64,000 nucleotides of DNA from an uncultured Flavobacteriales bacterium. Lineage in GTDB: Bacteria; Bacteroidota; Bacteroidia; Flavobacteriales_D; Crocinitomicaceae. This document shows positions 6,761 to 14,532 of the stretch, piece by piece (the stretch's first letter is position 1; the number at the start of each line of letters is the position of its first letter). Location: NCBI GenBank assembly GCA_937973685.1, contig CALJKJ010000030.1, positions 1-64,000 on the forward strand. The letters run 5' to 3'. The translations under genes were made by a program, and so were the position numbers. Under the pieces are notes generated by a model that was not told the DNA's origin, did not search any database, and was given only the letters and a program-made list of their open reading frames with translations.

Positions 6761-8828
6761 CCATGGAAACTTGACTGTATTCCAAGGAATTCAAGTGGTT
6801 TTTCTCAATGATTTGTTTATCCTTCATGAATTTGATGTAGTTTCTTGCCATTCTTTCTTTGACATCTAGTTCTTCCATGACCAATTTCACTAATTCTCCA
6901 GGTGAAACAGATGGTTTCTTAGAGAATATAAGCTTTGCAACCTCGGTAAGTTCGGAATGCTTGCGTGTTTCTGATGCTTCTTTGCTTTTTTCTCCAAGAA
7001 ATACATGTCGTCCTTCTGTTTTACTCCAGCCAAATTGTACTAATGGAACATCTAGCGGTGATCCATCGCGAACTTTCAGTGCTTTGACCACGCTGCAATT
7101 AACATTGGTTTCTTTTTCAATGAGTAATATCCCAGCAGCCTTGCGTTGAACCTCTGATCCTAGGTGTCCACGAAGTTTCATTCCTGATGGCGCCATGTGA
7201 ACCACGCAAATAATACAGGTATTGTAGATGGCAGCCATTCTGAATAGTTCTTCTATTAATTTCACCGAGCTTTCCTCATCATTTACGCCGTTAAGTAGAT
7301 CCGCAATACCATCAATGACCACCATGTGAATACCACCGTGTTCGTAATACAAGCGATCCATGGATTCTAGGATCAAATTCATGCGTTCATTTCGTGATAT
7401 ACCAACTAATCCGAAGGTTTTAAACCATGATGGAGGACTGTTTCGAGTGGAACGTTTGATGATGTATGAAAAGTTCTTGTAAAGTTGATATTCTGATTGC
7501 TCGGTATCATAAAGCAGGACAGCTTTGTTAGACTCGTTTTGTTTGACGTATGTTCCCAGGGTGTCAATTTCTGTTCCTTCCGGTTTTATGGCGCCGGAAA
7601 GCAAACCTCCCAGGTAATTTGTTTTACCACTACCTTCAGCACCAGCTACGCAAACAAGGTTTCCTGGCGTGCCAATAGTAACATCATTAATGGTAACAAC
7701 TGGTTCAGGAGCTTTTGGTGGGTTATCAAAATCTATCTCACAGCTTTTCATGACAGAAAGGGTCTCTTCATAGAGGTTATCTAACATTTCCAGAAAAAGC
7801 ATCATAAGATCATCATTTGAATGACCCAACTTGAAAAAGTCTGAAATATCCTTTGACTTTTTGGTTCCGGGTAGGGGAAGTAGCAATGATTTCAATTGAA
7901 AGTTCTTATACTCTTTGGTTATTTTCTCCATTGAATTCTTACCGGTTTCATCAGCATCATACAAAATGGTGATGTGCTTGAAACGATAACTCAATCCTCT
8001 CAATAAATTCTTTGGAATATGCGCGGTTTCACTATTCAGACATATTGCGTGAAATCCATGTGCTGCTAAACTCAATACATCCTTTTCTCCACCTGTGATG
8101 AATACAATATCGCCTCGAACTGGTAGTTGCTCCAATCCAAAAATGTAGTTCTCAGTCATTTCTCCAGAATAGAGAAATCGAAACGTTGAATTCGGTCTAT
8201 AAAGCTTAGTGTATCTCCTTCCTTGATAACCAAAAATTGGTTGCTCAATAGTGCTAATTAAATTGAATTCCTTATTCTCTTTTGATACACCAAAATAAGA
8301 TTCAATCGAACAAACATTATAGCGTTTTAAAACCTCGAGACTGATGCCATATTGCCGCCAAAATGTCAATTCGTGATCATTGAAATCCTTGTATTGAATA
8401 GGTAGTTTGTTTTTAGCGGTTTCAAATCCATCATGAATGGAAGGTATTTTACTCGCGATTGTAACTTCACCTTTATTGTCTCGGATGACATGGTCAATTT
8501 TTTGGCGTTTATCTTCCAGGCATAGGCCAAGTTCAATATCAATTATTTCCAAGATTCGAATAAAGTCTGATCGGTCTTCGCATGAGATGCTAAAGATTTT
8601 ACCTACAAAGAAAAAACAGTCACCACTGTACTCTGAATCTCCAAAATCTTTGAATTTATAGATATTGGATTTTTTATCGAGGTAGACATAACATGCGGCC
8701 TTATTATCTTGATAAAAAGGGCTTTTAAATGATTTGCCTACTTTACTGAATCGACTCCCCATAAAGTGCTTAAATACATTGAGACCTCGGTTTGTGGCAT
8801 TAAGAATTGAATCTTTGTTTAAAGACAT
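6753..8828 (-). CDS. Toprim/RepA-like primase-helicase of a mobile element
   Basis: This protein of about 691 residues has two recognisable modules. A Toprim-type segment near residues 240-300 contains FITGGEKDVLSLAAHGF and ITILYDADETGKNS, giving the acidic residues that bind Mg2+ in primases and topoisomerases. A RecA-like RepA/AAA_25 ATPase follows with Walker A CVAGAEGSGKTNYLGG and a Walker B-type MVVIDGIADLL. The C-terminus looks like a small DNA-binding domain. It probably primes and unwinds DNA for replication of the element. The start at 8828 (MSLNKDSILN) is preferred over 8873, because it avoids overlap with the HTH gene and leaves a 19-base gap. Confidence 0.8.
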   Translation of the reverse strand: MSLNKDSILNATNRGLNVFKHFMGSRFSKVGKSFKSPFYQDNKAACYVYLDKKSNIYKFKDFGDSEYSGDCFFFVGKIFSISCEDRSDFIRILEIIDIELGLCLEDKRQKIDHVIRDNKGEVTIASKIPSIHDGFETAKNKLPIQYKDFNDHELTFWRQYGISLEVLKRYNVCSIESYFGVSKENKEFNLISTIEQPIFGYQGRRYTKLYRPNSTFRFLYSGEMTENYIFGLEQLPVRGDIVFITGGEKDVLSLAAHGFHAICLNSETAHIPKNLLRGLSYRFKHITILYDADETGKNSMEKITKEYKNFQLKSLLLPLPGTKKSKDISDFFKLGHSNDDLMMLFLEMLDNLYEETLSVMKSCEIDFDNPPKAPEPVVTINDVTIGTPGNLVCVAGAEGSGKTNYLGGLLSGAIKPEGTEIDTLGTYVKQNESNKAVLLYDTEQSEYQLYKNFSYIIKRSTRNSPPSWFKTFGLVGISRNERMNLILESMDRLYYEHGGIHMVVIDGIADLLNGVNDEESSVKLIEELFRMAAIYNTCIICVVHMAPSGMKLRGHLGSEVQRKAAGILLIEKETNVNCSVVKALKVRDGSPLDVPLVQFGWSKTEGRHVFLGEKSKEASETRKHSELTEVAKLIFSKKPSVSPGELVKLVMEELDVKERMARNYIKFMKDKQIIEKNHLNSLEYSQVSMDF

Positions 8829-8847
8829 AATTGAATGATTTTTCAGA

Positions 8848-9153
8848 TTAAAGAATACTTTCCTGAGCAGCAATAGCTCGCTTATCGAGATATGCTTTAA
8901 GATCGCTTATGAGTACTTTTCTGTTTTTACCAATTCTGGTAAATCCAATTTCACCGCGTTCAAGTATGCGATAAAAAGAGCGTTGACTCATACCTAAAAA
9001 GGTACTTGCGCAATTGAGATCTAAATACTTGTCAGCCTGAGATTCAGTTAGAATTTTGGCCTTCAGTCTGGTAATGTCAGTTTCGAGCTGATTGATCCGC
9101 TCAATCAAATTTTCAAAACTTATTCTTTCTTTGTCAACGGTAAAAACACTCAT
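8848..9153 (-). CDS. Excisionase/MerR-type helix-turn-helix protein
   Basis: This protein of about 101 residues has a predicted coiled coil (ISFENLIERINQLETDITRLKAKIL). A winged-helix HTH_17 domain follows (YLDLNCASTFLGMSQRSFYRILERGEIGF, then TRIGKNRKVLISDLKAYLDKR). Such proteins act as recombination directionality factors or regulators of integrated elements. The ATG at 9153 is preferred over an upstream TTG at 9180. The gene is 19 bases upstream of the RepA-like gene and is probably cotranscribed with it. Confidence 0.8.
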   Translation of the reverse strand: MSVFTVDKERISFENLIERINQLETDITRLKAKILTESQADKYLDLNCASTFLGMSQRSFYRILERGEIGFTRIGKNRKVLISDLKAYLDKRAIAAQESIL

Positions 9154-9236
9154 AGTACATCCTTTTGATTTTGGATGCAATGCTAGAAAGGTTTGAATTC
9201 TTCCTTGTGTAACTTACATGTAACTTACATAAGATT

Positions 9237-9671
9237 TTATGAGAATCGCTTACTAGCCATTTCATTGTAAATCTTACTAAGCTCCAATAAATACTCGCTT
9301 TCACGTTTGATTTTCCTTTCCATGGCCGAATTGAGTAATCTTGACCATTGGGATATTCTGATGTTAAAAAACCACATTAAGAGTTCCAAGAAATCCTTTT
9401 TTGAAACAGGTAGATTATTATGCCCTAAAATTGCCTTGCTCTCATGAACGGAAATAAAAAGTTCCACAAATGCTACTTTGTCTCGATTCCATTTAAGATT
9501 TGTCGAGCCGCTTTCTTTTGGAAATAAACTTAATTGACCGCTGTGATAGGCTGATAGTTCCTTAGGAGTAGGGTGGGAATACTCTACGTTATTAGGTATA
9601 TGTACTAATTTTTGTGGGTAGAAGTACTTATCTAAATGTTGAATTCGATGCAAAAAAAGCTGATCCAACAT
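9237..9671 (-). CDS. RteC-like protein, C-terminal half (frame-separated)
   Basis: This 144-residue fragment resembles the C-terminal part of RteC. That protein is a regulator of excision in Bacteroides conjugative transposons. The segment WNRDKVAFVELFISVHESKA corresponds to the conserved helix in which the family has W..sk.dlvELiyAlh, and WFFNIRISQWSRLLNSAMER plus KRESEYLLELSKIYNEMASK match the family's end. The N-terminal half lies in the -1 frame just upstream (9704-10099). Slipping back one base at an A9 tract (9710-9718) joins them into one open frame of about 280 residues. It may be a pseudogene, a sequencing error or a slippage-controlled gene. Confidence 0.6.
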   Translation of the reverse strand: MLDQLFLHRIQHLDKYFYPQKLVHIPNNVEYSHPTPKELSAYHSGQLSLFPKESGSTNLKWNRDKVAFVELFISVHESKAILGHNNLPVSKKDFLELLMWFFNIRISQWSRLLNSAMERKIKRESEYLLELSKIYNEMASKRFS

Positions 9672-9703
9672 CTCAATAAACTGAAATTGAATCCTGAAAA
9701 AGC

Positions 9704-10099
9704 TTAGAATTTTTTTTTCAATCCAAGATCCTCAAAATTTCCCCTTTGACTGGTTTTTATAAATTCAACACGGTTGAAAAGTACTTGCTCATTGTCTTTA
9801 GGGAAATTTCTGTTTTTAAATTCACGCACCTCAAACCTAAAAAGATCAAGCGCTCTTTTTAATTCAACAGAATCACTTGGAATTTCTTTTAACTGTTCTT
9901 CTAAATTGCTTTTGCACCTATCATACAATTTATCAAGGTATTTATGATAGTCAGCGGTGTGTTTATAGCCATTAAAGCTAAGATCTACCGTTGTTTCGCT
10001 GTCAAAAAGATTGACTTGCTTTCTTATCGAAAAAGAGTGCACTTGCACTTTTACAACCTTTAGTTGTGTAAGCGTTTCAGTTAATAGTTTAATCATCAT
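9704..10099 (-). CDS. RteC-like protein, N-terminal half (ends at an A9 tract)
   Basis: This is a basic, helical fragment of about 131 residues beginning MMIKLLTETLTQLK. It ends GLKKKF and then a stop, directly at nine consecutive A residues on the coding strand. Re-reading one A (a -1 shift) replaces the terminal F-stop with ILSFFRIQFQFIEMLDQLF and enters the downstream RteC-like frame without another stop. The N-terminal half on its own has no clear domain. ATG 10099 is used rather than the TTG at 10102. Confidence 0.55.
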   Translation of the reverse strand: MMIKLLTETLTQLKVVKVQVHSFSIRKQVNLFDSETTVDLSFNGYKHTADYHKYLDKLYDRCKSNLEEQLKEIPSDSVELKRALDLFRFEVREFKNRNFPKDNEQVLFNRVEFIKTSQRGNFEDLGLKKKF

Positions 10100-10394
10100 C
10101 AAATTCCGATTTAGTTAGAAAATAATTTTAATTAATAAACGAAAAAACTCGTTAAAATCTTTCGTCAGTAGGGCAGTGTTTTCGGTAAAATCATTCATGG
10201 CAATATGGCAATGGTATATATATACCCATTGCCAATTGCCTAAATAGATATGATTTTAGATCAGTGCAGCAATTGCACAAAAAAATCGGCTTCTGAAAGT
10301 AAACTCGGATTCATTTTATCCAGTTTCGAATACCGATTCGTATAAATGCGGATATATACGGATATCTGTTTTTCTTGAATCAAATATGTTTTCG
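10100..10394. other. Non-coding regulatory gap between the RteC-like gene and fic
   Basis: No convincing gene is present in this gap. It holds a 42-bp nested palindrome (10199-10240), the first of two operator-like direct repeats (10339-10355), and the -33 element of the fic promoter (TTG at 10375-10377). Confidence 0.6.
10199..10240. repeat. Nested 42-bp inverted repeat with an AT core
   Basis: An inner palindrome has arms GGCAATGG and CCATTGCC around TATATATATAC. It is enclosed by outer arms GGCAAT and ATTGCC. The two layers together span 42 bp. It is not followed by a T-run in either direction, so it does not look like a terminator. Possible roles are a replication or transfer origin of the element, or a binding site for an element-encoded regulator. 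Confidence 0.55.
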
Positions 10395-10419
10395 TATATT
10401 TGCGTATAAATACGGATAT
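10339..10419 (+). repeat. Operator-like direct repeats flanking the fic promoter
   Basis: CGTATAAATGCGGATAT at 10339-10355 and CGTATAAATACGGATAT at 10403-10419 differ at one of 17 positions and lie 64 bp apart. The related half-site TACGGATAT also occurs at 10358-10366. The second copy ends 3 bases before the fic start codon. They are likely regulator-binding sites, possibly for the winged helix of Fic itself. Confidence 0.55.
10395..10402 (+). promoter_or_regulatory. Promoter -7 element of fic
   Basis: TATATTTG matches TAnnTTTG. A TTG -33 element lies at 10375-10377, 17 bp upstream. The predicted transcript start is a little over ten bases before ATG 10423, which supports that start codon. 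Confidence 0.6.
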
Positions 10420-10422
10420 TTT

Positions 10423-11463
10423 ATGAGTTTAAAAATACATACTTTGATGCTCGACTTGGACATGAAACTCATGACTGAGCTTAGCAAAATAGATCGTTTT
10501 GATGCTTCATGGGCTTCCATAGAGAAGCGAGAAGGAGCTTCGTTAAAGCAATTAAAATCCATTGCAACGGTAAGGAGTGTTGGTGCTTCTACAAGGATTG
10601 AAGGCTCTAAAATGACAGATGATGAAGTGGCAGTACTGATTGAGAAATTGTCCATTTCAAAATTAGAAGAAAGAGATCAACAAGAAGTGATTGGATATTT
10701 TGAAGCATTGGATACCATTGCAGAACATTTTGATTCAATAGGCATTTCCGAAAGTCAAATAAAGAACCTGCATAAAATACTCATGCAGTACGGTGAAAAG
10801 GATGCCTGGCATCGAGGAAACTACAAGCAAGTAAGTAATGCAGTTGAGGCCAATTTGGTAGATGGAACCAAGCAGATTGTTTTTAGAACAGCGGAGCCTG
10901 GATTAGAAACACAAGATGCCATGATACAATTGTTCGAATGGTATGAATCCGATAAGGAAACGATTCCATTGGTAAAGGCAGCCTTGTTTGTTTATGAATT
11001 CCTGAGCATCCATCCATTTCAGGATGGAAATGGTAGATTAAGCAGGTTACTTGGCAGTTTGTTGCTGTTAAAAAATGGATATTCCTGGATTCAATATGTC
11101 AGTTTTGAGCATGAAATTGAAAGTAGAAAATCTGAGTATTACAAAGTTCTAATGCATACACAACGCAATAGACCTGGAGAGAACGTGACTGAATGGCTAA
11201 CATTTTTCATTAGCTGTTTGATCAACATTCAAGAGCAACTAATGGTTAAGTTGGATGAAAATAAAACAGAGAAGCCAATTTCACAACGCGAAAAACGCAT
11301 TTTGTTTTTCATTCAAAATCATGCTGGTTGTGGATCTGGAGAGATCTCTAAAAAATTGGACATAGCTTTACCAACTGTGAAAAAGTCACTAGCAGATTTA
11401 GTCATAAAGGGAATGATTACAAAAGAAGGGCAAGGAAAATCAACCGGATATTTTGTGGTATAG
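10423..11463 (+). CDS. fic: Fic family AMP-transferase with C-terminal winged helix
   Basis: This 346-residue protein has the complete Fic catalytic motif HPFQDGNGRLSR (His at about residue 197), which transfers AMP from ATP to a protein hydroxyl. An N-terminal inhibitory motif of the S-x3-E-G type (STRIEG, about residues 56-61) places it among autoinhibited, single-chain Fic proteins. The last 60 residues form a winged helix (SQREKRILFFIQNH, LDIALPTVKKSLADLVIKGM), so it may bind DNA. ATG 10423 is preferred to 10375 because the upstream codons overlap the promoter and the repeats. Target proteins cannot be predicted. Confidence 0.9.
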   Translation: MSLKIHTLMLDLDMKLMTELSKIDRFDASWASIEKREGASLKQLKSIATVRSVGASTRIEGSKMTDDEVAVLIEKLSISKLEERDQQEVIGYFEALDTIAEHFDSIGISESQIKNLHKILMQYGEKDAWHRGNYKQVSNAVEANLVDGTKQIVFRTAEPGLETQDAMIQLFEWYESDKETIPLVKAALFVYEFLSIHPFQDGNGRLSRLLGSLLLLKNGYSWIQYVSFEHEIESRKSEYYKVLMHTQRNRPGENVTEWLTFFISCLINIQEQLMVKLDENKTEKPISQREKRILFFIQNHAGCGSGEISKKLDIALPTVKKSLADLVIKGMITKEGQGKSTGYFVV

Positions 11464-11668
11464 TTACTTGAAAATGAGTCAAAAAAAATACTGTTCGCTC
11501 TTAAAATCTCCGCATTATTTATATATATTTGAAACGCTAATTGGTTACTGTAGTAGTCTAGAGTTAAAGCTCCCGTCTTTAGCACTATATGTCTAACTAG
11601 TTACCCATTAGATAAAAAATTGAGAGAAATCTAGTAAATATAAGGGGTGTAGGATTGTTGTTCATTAT

Positions 11669-11854
11669 CCTCACTCTCCGCCAAAACATTGAAAAGCTAG
11701 TCGAAAGACTGGCTTTTTTGTTTTAAAAGCGTTAAAAGCTTGCTTTTGAAGGATTGTAGTAAAAAAAAGACAATCCGTGTAATGGAAGATTTTCAATGTT
11801 TTGAAGCTACACCCGAAAGGGTTCACGCGCAGCGTAATCCCTCACTCTCCGCCA
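11669..11854 (+). repeat. Duplicated tRNA-Ser-like 3' end (CCTCACTCTCCGCCA)
   Basis: The 15-mer occurs at 11669-11683 and 11840-11854. It matches the last part of a bacterial tRNA-Ser: T-stem 3' strand, an ACTCTCC acceptor strand, discriminator G and CCA. Each copy has a short stem-loop just upstream, and each is followed by a T-run terminator. No 5' acceptor GGAGAGT is present, so neither is a complete tRNA. The pattern fits attachment-site scars of elements that integrate into a tRNA-Ser 3' end. Confidence 0.5.
11692..11719 (+). terminator. Rho-independent terminator after the first tRNA-like fragment
   Basis: The stem AGCTAGTC/GACTGGCT (8 bp, one G-T pair) closes a GAAA tetraloop and is followed by six T. 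Confidence 0.7.
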
Positions 11855-11862
11855 GATATTTT

Positions 11863-11891
11863 AAGCTCAGTTTTCACTGAGCTTTTTTTTT
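11863..11891 (+). terminator. Rho-independent terminator after the second tRNA-like fragment
   Basis: A perfect 8-bp stem (AGCTCAGT/ACTGAGCT) closes a TTTC loop and is followed by nine T. Confidence 0.75.
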
Positions 11892-11923
11892 GCATTTTAT
11901 TTAGCTGTGAGCCAACCATTTGT

Positions 11924-11931
11924 TATTTTTG
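11924..11931 (+). promoter_or_regulatory. Promoter -7 element of the T9SS protein gene at 11955
   Basis: TATTTTTG matches TAnnTTTG and lies 23 bases upstream of ATG 11955. No clear -33 TTG is seen at the usual distance. Confidence 0.45.
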
Positions 11932-11954
11932 TACGTCTACAAACAAAAACAATT

Positions 11955-13127
11955 ATGATTAAAAAACTACTTATTCAACCAATGCTTTTATTATCGTTGG
12001 TTTTCTTGATTTTATCAAATAACAAAGTTGCTGCACAAAGTCCTGTTATTGTTCAAAATGCGTCTGGACCAAACATGTGTAATGGATCAGCTTATTTAAT
12101 TGATTCTTCTGCAATCCTCAGTACTATTTATTGGCAAGGTAATGGCGCGGTTACTACTGGAGTTATGTCAATTTCTAATTTATGTCCTGGAACATATTTG
12201 TGTTATTACGCTTACCAAAGTTCAACAGGATTGGATTCTAATTTTGTTTCATTTGTAATTGGAACCGGAACAACAAATCCGTGTGCAAATTATCAAGTAT
12301 CAAGTACCGTTACAAATACTACAGCTGCTCTTGCATGTAATGGAGCAATAGCAATTAGTGTAACAGGTGGTTCTGCTCCGTATACTTATTATTGGACTAA
12401 TAGTACTGTTTCAGGTGGAAATCCAACAAATTTATGCGCTGGATCATACGGCGTAATGGTCATGGATGCAAATGGTTGTGCAGATAGTTCTGTTGCTGTT
12501 GTTGGTGTTGGCATTGTTCCAACTATTTCTGATTCGTTAATAATAACAAATGTTAATCCATTTCCTAACACGCCTGTATTAGGTACGTTGACATCAACTT
12601 TGGAAGATTGTTTGTTGAATTTCAACGCTGTTGATTCGGTTGCTATGACAGGGATTACTTCGTTTTCAAGCAATCCTTCTACAATTGACTCTGTTATCGT
12701 TACTTGGACAGTTTGGGATACAACAGGAACAGTAATTGCGACTTATCCAGTGATGTATGTCACGTCAAATTCAACGTTAGGTGTTTATAATTTCATGTTT
12801 GTTTTGTACTGCTCACAAAAATCAACAAACGTAAAAACGATCATTGTGAATCAATACATGAACTTATCTTCATTGGCAATTGCAGAAAACAACGATTTAA
12901 TGGTTTCAATAGTAAATCCAATTGCTAATGAATTAACGATTGATTTCAAAACACCTCAAACTGGAGTTGTTGTTGTTGTTACAGATGCTTCAGGTAAAGT
13001 GGTTGCTGAAAAAGAGTTTACAAGCAATTCATCGTTAGCACTTGATGCTACTTCATGGACGAAAGGAATCTATTTTGTAACGCTTTCTTCAGGTAATAAT
13101 TTGACAACAAGAAGAGTTATCAAATAA
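11955..13127 (+). CDS. Secreted T9SS type A protein with SprB-like repeat
   Basis: This protein of about 390 residues has a signal peptide (MIKKLLIQPMLLLSLVFLIL, cleaved after AAAQ or NKVAA). A central segment has the SprB-repeat pattern (ACNGAIAISVTGGSAPYTYY, then NLCAGSYGVMVMDANGCADS). The C-terminal domain of about 75 residues is T9SS type A (VTDASGKVVAEKEFTSNSSL, ending TTRRVIK). Function beyond surface display is unknown. The ATG at 11955 is used rather than 11907 because the earlier codons overlap the promoter and lie before the signal peptide. Confidence 0.8.
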   Translation: MIKKLLIQPMLLLSLVFLILSNNKVAAQSPVIVQNASGPNMCNGSAYLIDSSAILSTIYWQGNGAVTTGVMSISNLCPGTYLCYYAYQSSTGLDSNFVSFVIGTGTTNPCANYQVSSTVTNTTAALACNGAIAISVTGGSAPYTYYWTNSTVSGGNPTNLCAGSYGVMVMDANGCADSSVAVVGVGIVPTISDSLIITNVNPFPNTPVLGTLTSTLEDCLLNFNAVDSVAMTGITSFSSNPSTIDSVIVTWTVWDTTGTVIATYPVMYVTSNSTLGVYNFMFVLYCSQKSTNVKTIIVNQYMNLSSLAIAENNDLMVSIVNPIANELTIDFKTPQTGVVVVVTDASGKVVAEKEFTSNSSLALDATSWTKGIYFVTLSSGNNLTTRRVIK

Positions 13128-13146
13128 TAAAATAGTTATATTTTGA

Positions 13147-13177
13147 AAAGCCGTAGCAGTTCTGTTACGGCTTTTTT
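13147..13177 (+). terminator. Terminator after the T9SS protein gene
   Basis: The stem AAAGCCGTA/TACGGCTTT with inner CAG/CTG pairs is followed by a T-run, about 20 bases past the stop at 13127. Confidence 0.75.
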
Positions 13178-13397
13178 ATTACTCCTTTTTTAAGTATTGA
13201 CAGTTGACAGAGCTTTTACAAATTTGTTGATGAATCTCAATTATCATAATTGTGTTCGTATTTGGTTTTGAATTCAAGATATAATGAGTTTATTTATTCA
13301 AACGAAAACTCACATTAAAATAAGTGGAATATGGGTTAACAACGAAAGAGACGCAGTTTATTAGTGCAACCCAAAGAAAAAAATAAATGACAAGTGT

Positions 13398-14135
13398 TTA
13401 GTTGCTTGTCTTTTTCTCACCAAATATCCAACGCGGTTTTCGCTGGTTTAATGTTGCTTCTTGAACCTTTTCATCAACATATTTTTTTATGTGATTAGTA
13501 GCTTCAATAACATCATCAGTCACTAACAATAATGATAGGTCTTCAGGGCTAATTGTGCCAATACGAGCCATTTCATCGATATGCTTCATTAAGTTTTGGT
13601 GGTATTCTTTGCCCATTATTATTACGGGGAATGGCTCCGTTTTTTTAGTTTGAATCAAGGTGATTGTTTCAAAAAATTCATCTAATGTTCCAAAACCACC
13701 AGGCAAAACCACAAAGGCATTGGAGTATTTGCGTAATAACTCTTTGCGCACAAAGAAATATTCGATGTTTACGTAGTTGTCTAAATAAGGATTGGAATGT
13801 TGTTCATGTGGCAATACAATGTTACATCCGATCGACTTACCTCCAACATCTTTTGCCCCTCTGTTTGCAGCTTCCATGATTCCTGGTCCTCCACCTGTCA
13901 TGATTGTAAAACCTAATTCAGCAATGTTTTTGGAAACTTCTCTTGCCAATTGGTAATACGGATGGTCTTCGTTGAATCGTGCAGATCCGAAAACAGTAAC
14001 ACATGGACCAACAAAATGCAATGTTCGAAATCCTCGGATAAATTGTGCAACAATTCCCAATGTGTATTTTAATTCTTGTAAACGCGATTGTGGGCCTTTT
14101 AAGAATTTTGCTTCCTCGTTGTTGAAAATATTCAT
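13398..14135 (-). CDS. LOG family phosphoribohydrolase (cytokinin-activating type)
   Basis: This 245-residue protein of the Rossmann-like LOG/TIGR00730 family cleaves nucleoside 5'-monophosphates to free base and ribose phosphate. The signature PGGFGTLDEFFE is intact, as is the upstream nucleotide-binding GGGPGIMEAANRGAKDVGG. Older annotations call such proteins lysine decarboxylases; that activity is not supported. It is monocistronic and divergent from the acyl carrier protein gene. The true physiological substrate is not predictable. Confidence 0.88.
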   Translation of the reverse strand: MNIFNNEEAKFLKGPQSRLQELKYTLGIVAQFIRGFRTLHFVGPCVTVFGSARFNEDHPYYQLAREVSKNIAELGFTIMTGGGPGIMEAANRGAKDVGGKSIGCNIVLPHEQHSNPYLDNYVNIEYFFVRKELLRKYSNAFVVLPGGFGTLDEFFETITLIQTKKTEPFPVIIMGKEYHQNLMKHIDEMARIGTISPEDLSLLLVTDDVIEATNHIKKYVDEKVQEATLNQRKPRWIFGEKKTSN

Positions 14136-14256
14136 ATAAATGTGATTTGTATTTAAAATTAATCAATCTAATTCAATGAAGTTTCTACAAAATAAATTTT
14201 GCGTATTTTCTTCAAACTTAACAGAACTCCATCACACGAATTACCAACTATTTTTT

Positions 14257-14264
14257 TAATTTTG
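14257..14264 (+). promoter_or_regulatory. Promoter -7 element of the glycan/metabolite locus
   Basis: TAATTTTG matches TAnnTTTG and would start transcription about 16 bases before the TTG at 14287. This supports that non-ATG start and marks the head of the long plus-strand locus. Confidence 0.45.
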
Positions 14265-14286
14265 TTTAAAATATAAAATCACACCA

Positions 14287-14532
14287 TTGATAGGAAACGA
14301 AAGATCTTTTTTAACGTTTATTTCTACTGAACTACTGGTCACGTTAGATGAAATTAGCATGAGGACAGAACTGCGTCAAATCCGCACATGGAGTTCATTA
14401 AATGCCTTGGTTTTAATTTCAAGAATTAACGAAGAACTTGATGTGATAATCTCTTCCGTTGATTTATCAAGAATCAATACAATAGCTGAATTATATTCAT
14501 TTCTTTTAATACAAAAAAATGGCATTAGCTAA
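14287..14532 (+). CDS. Acyl carrier protein
   Basis: This 81-residue acidic helical protein has the phosphopantetheine site RTWSSLNALVLISRINEEL; Ser37 in the WSSL motif corresponds to the DSL serine of ACPs. The helix IV region reads INTIAELYSFL. It starts with TTG. The first in-frame ATG (14359) would remove helix I, and a promoter element sits just upstream of the TTG. It overlaps the KASIII-like gene by 14 bases, so the two are coupled. It probably carries the acyl chain condensed by that synthase. The WSSL variant, lacking Asp before Ser, is somewhat unusual. Confidence 0.75.
   Translation: MIGNERSFLTFISTELLVTLDEISMRTELRQIRTWSSLNALVLISRINEELDVIISSVDLSRINTIAELYSFLLIQKNGIS

Larger units (their letters stand above)
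6660..11891. mobile_element. Remnant of an integrative element (no integrase visible)
   Basis: The genes in this stretch are a Toprim/RepA-like ATPase, an excisionase-type HTH, an RteC-like regulator and a Fic protein. This is accessory cargo typical of Bacteroidota integrative and conjugative or mobilisable elements. On the right it ends among two tRNA-Ser-like 3' fragments (11669-11683 and 11840-11854). On the left a terminator and an imperfect 20-bp direct repeat (6678-6697 and 6741-6760) lie before the copper cluster. No integrase, relaxase or conjugation gene is present. The boundaries are approximate and inferred. Confidence 0.45.
11464..11923. other. Non-coding region with tRNA-Ser-like 3' ends and terminators
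   Basis: About 460 bases have no supportable gene. They contain two copies of a tRNA 3'-end-like sequence, each followed by a strong terminator, and an inverted repeat AAAACATTGAAAA/TTTTCAATGTTTT (11683-11695 and about 11790-11802). A small hairpin with the GAAA loop of ACCCGAAAGGGT precedes the second copy. Confidence 0.6.

Noticed and set aside
11640..11854. A complete tRNA-Ser gene
   Set aside because: No 5' acceptor strand (GGAGAGT), D arm or anticodon arm can be placed before either 3'-end-like copy.
6753..11891. A complete integrative conjugative element
   Set aside because: No integrase, relaxase or transfer genes are present. Only a remnant or a small mobilisable cargo can be supported.
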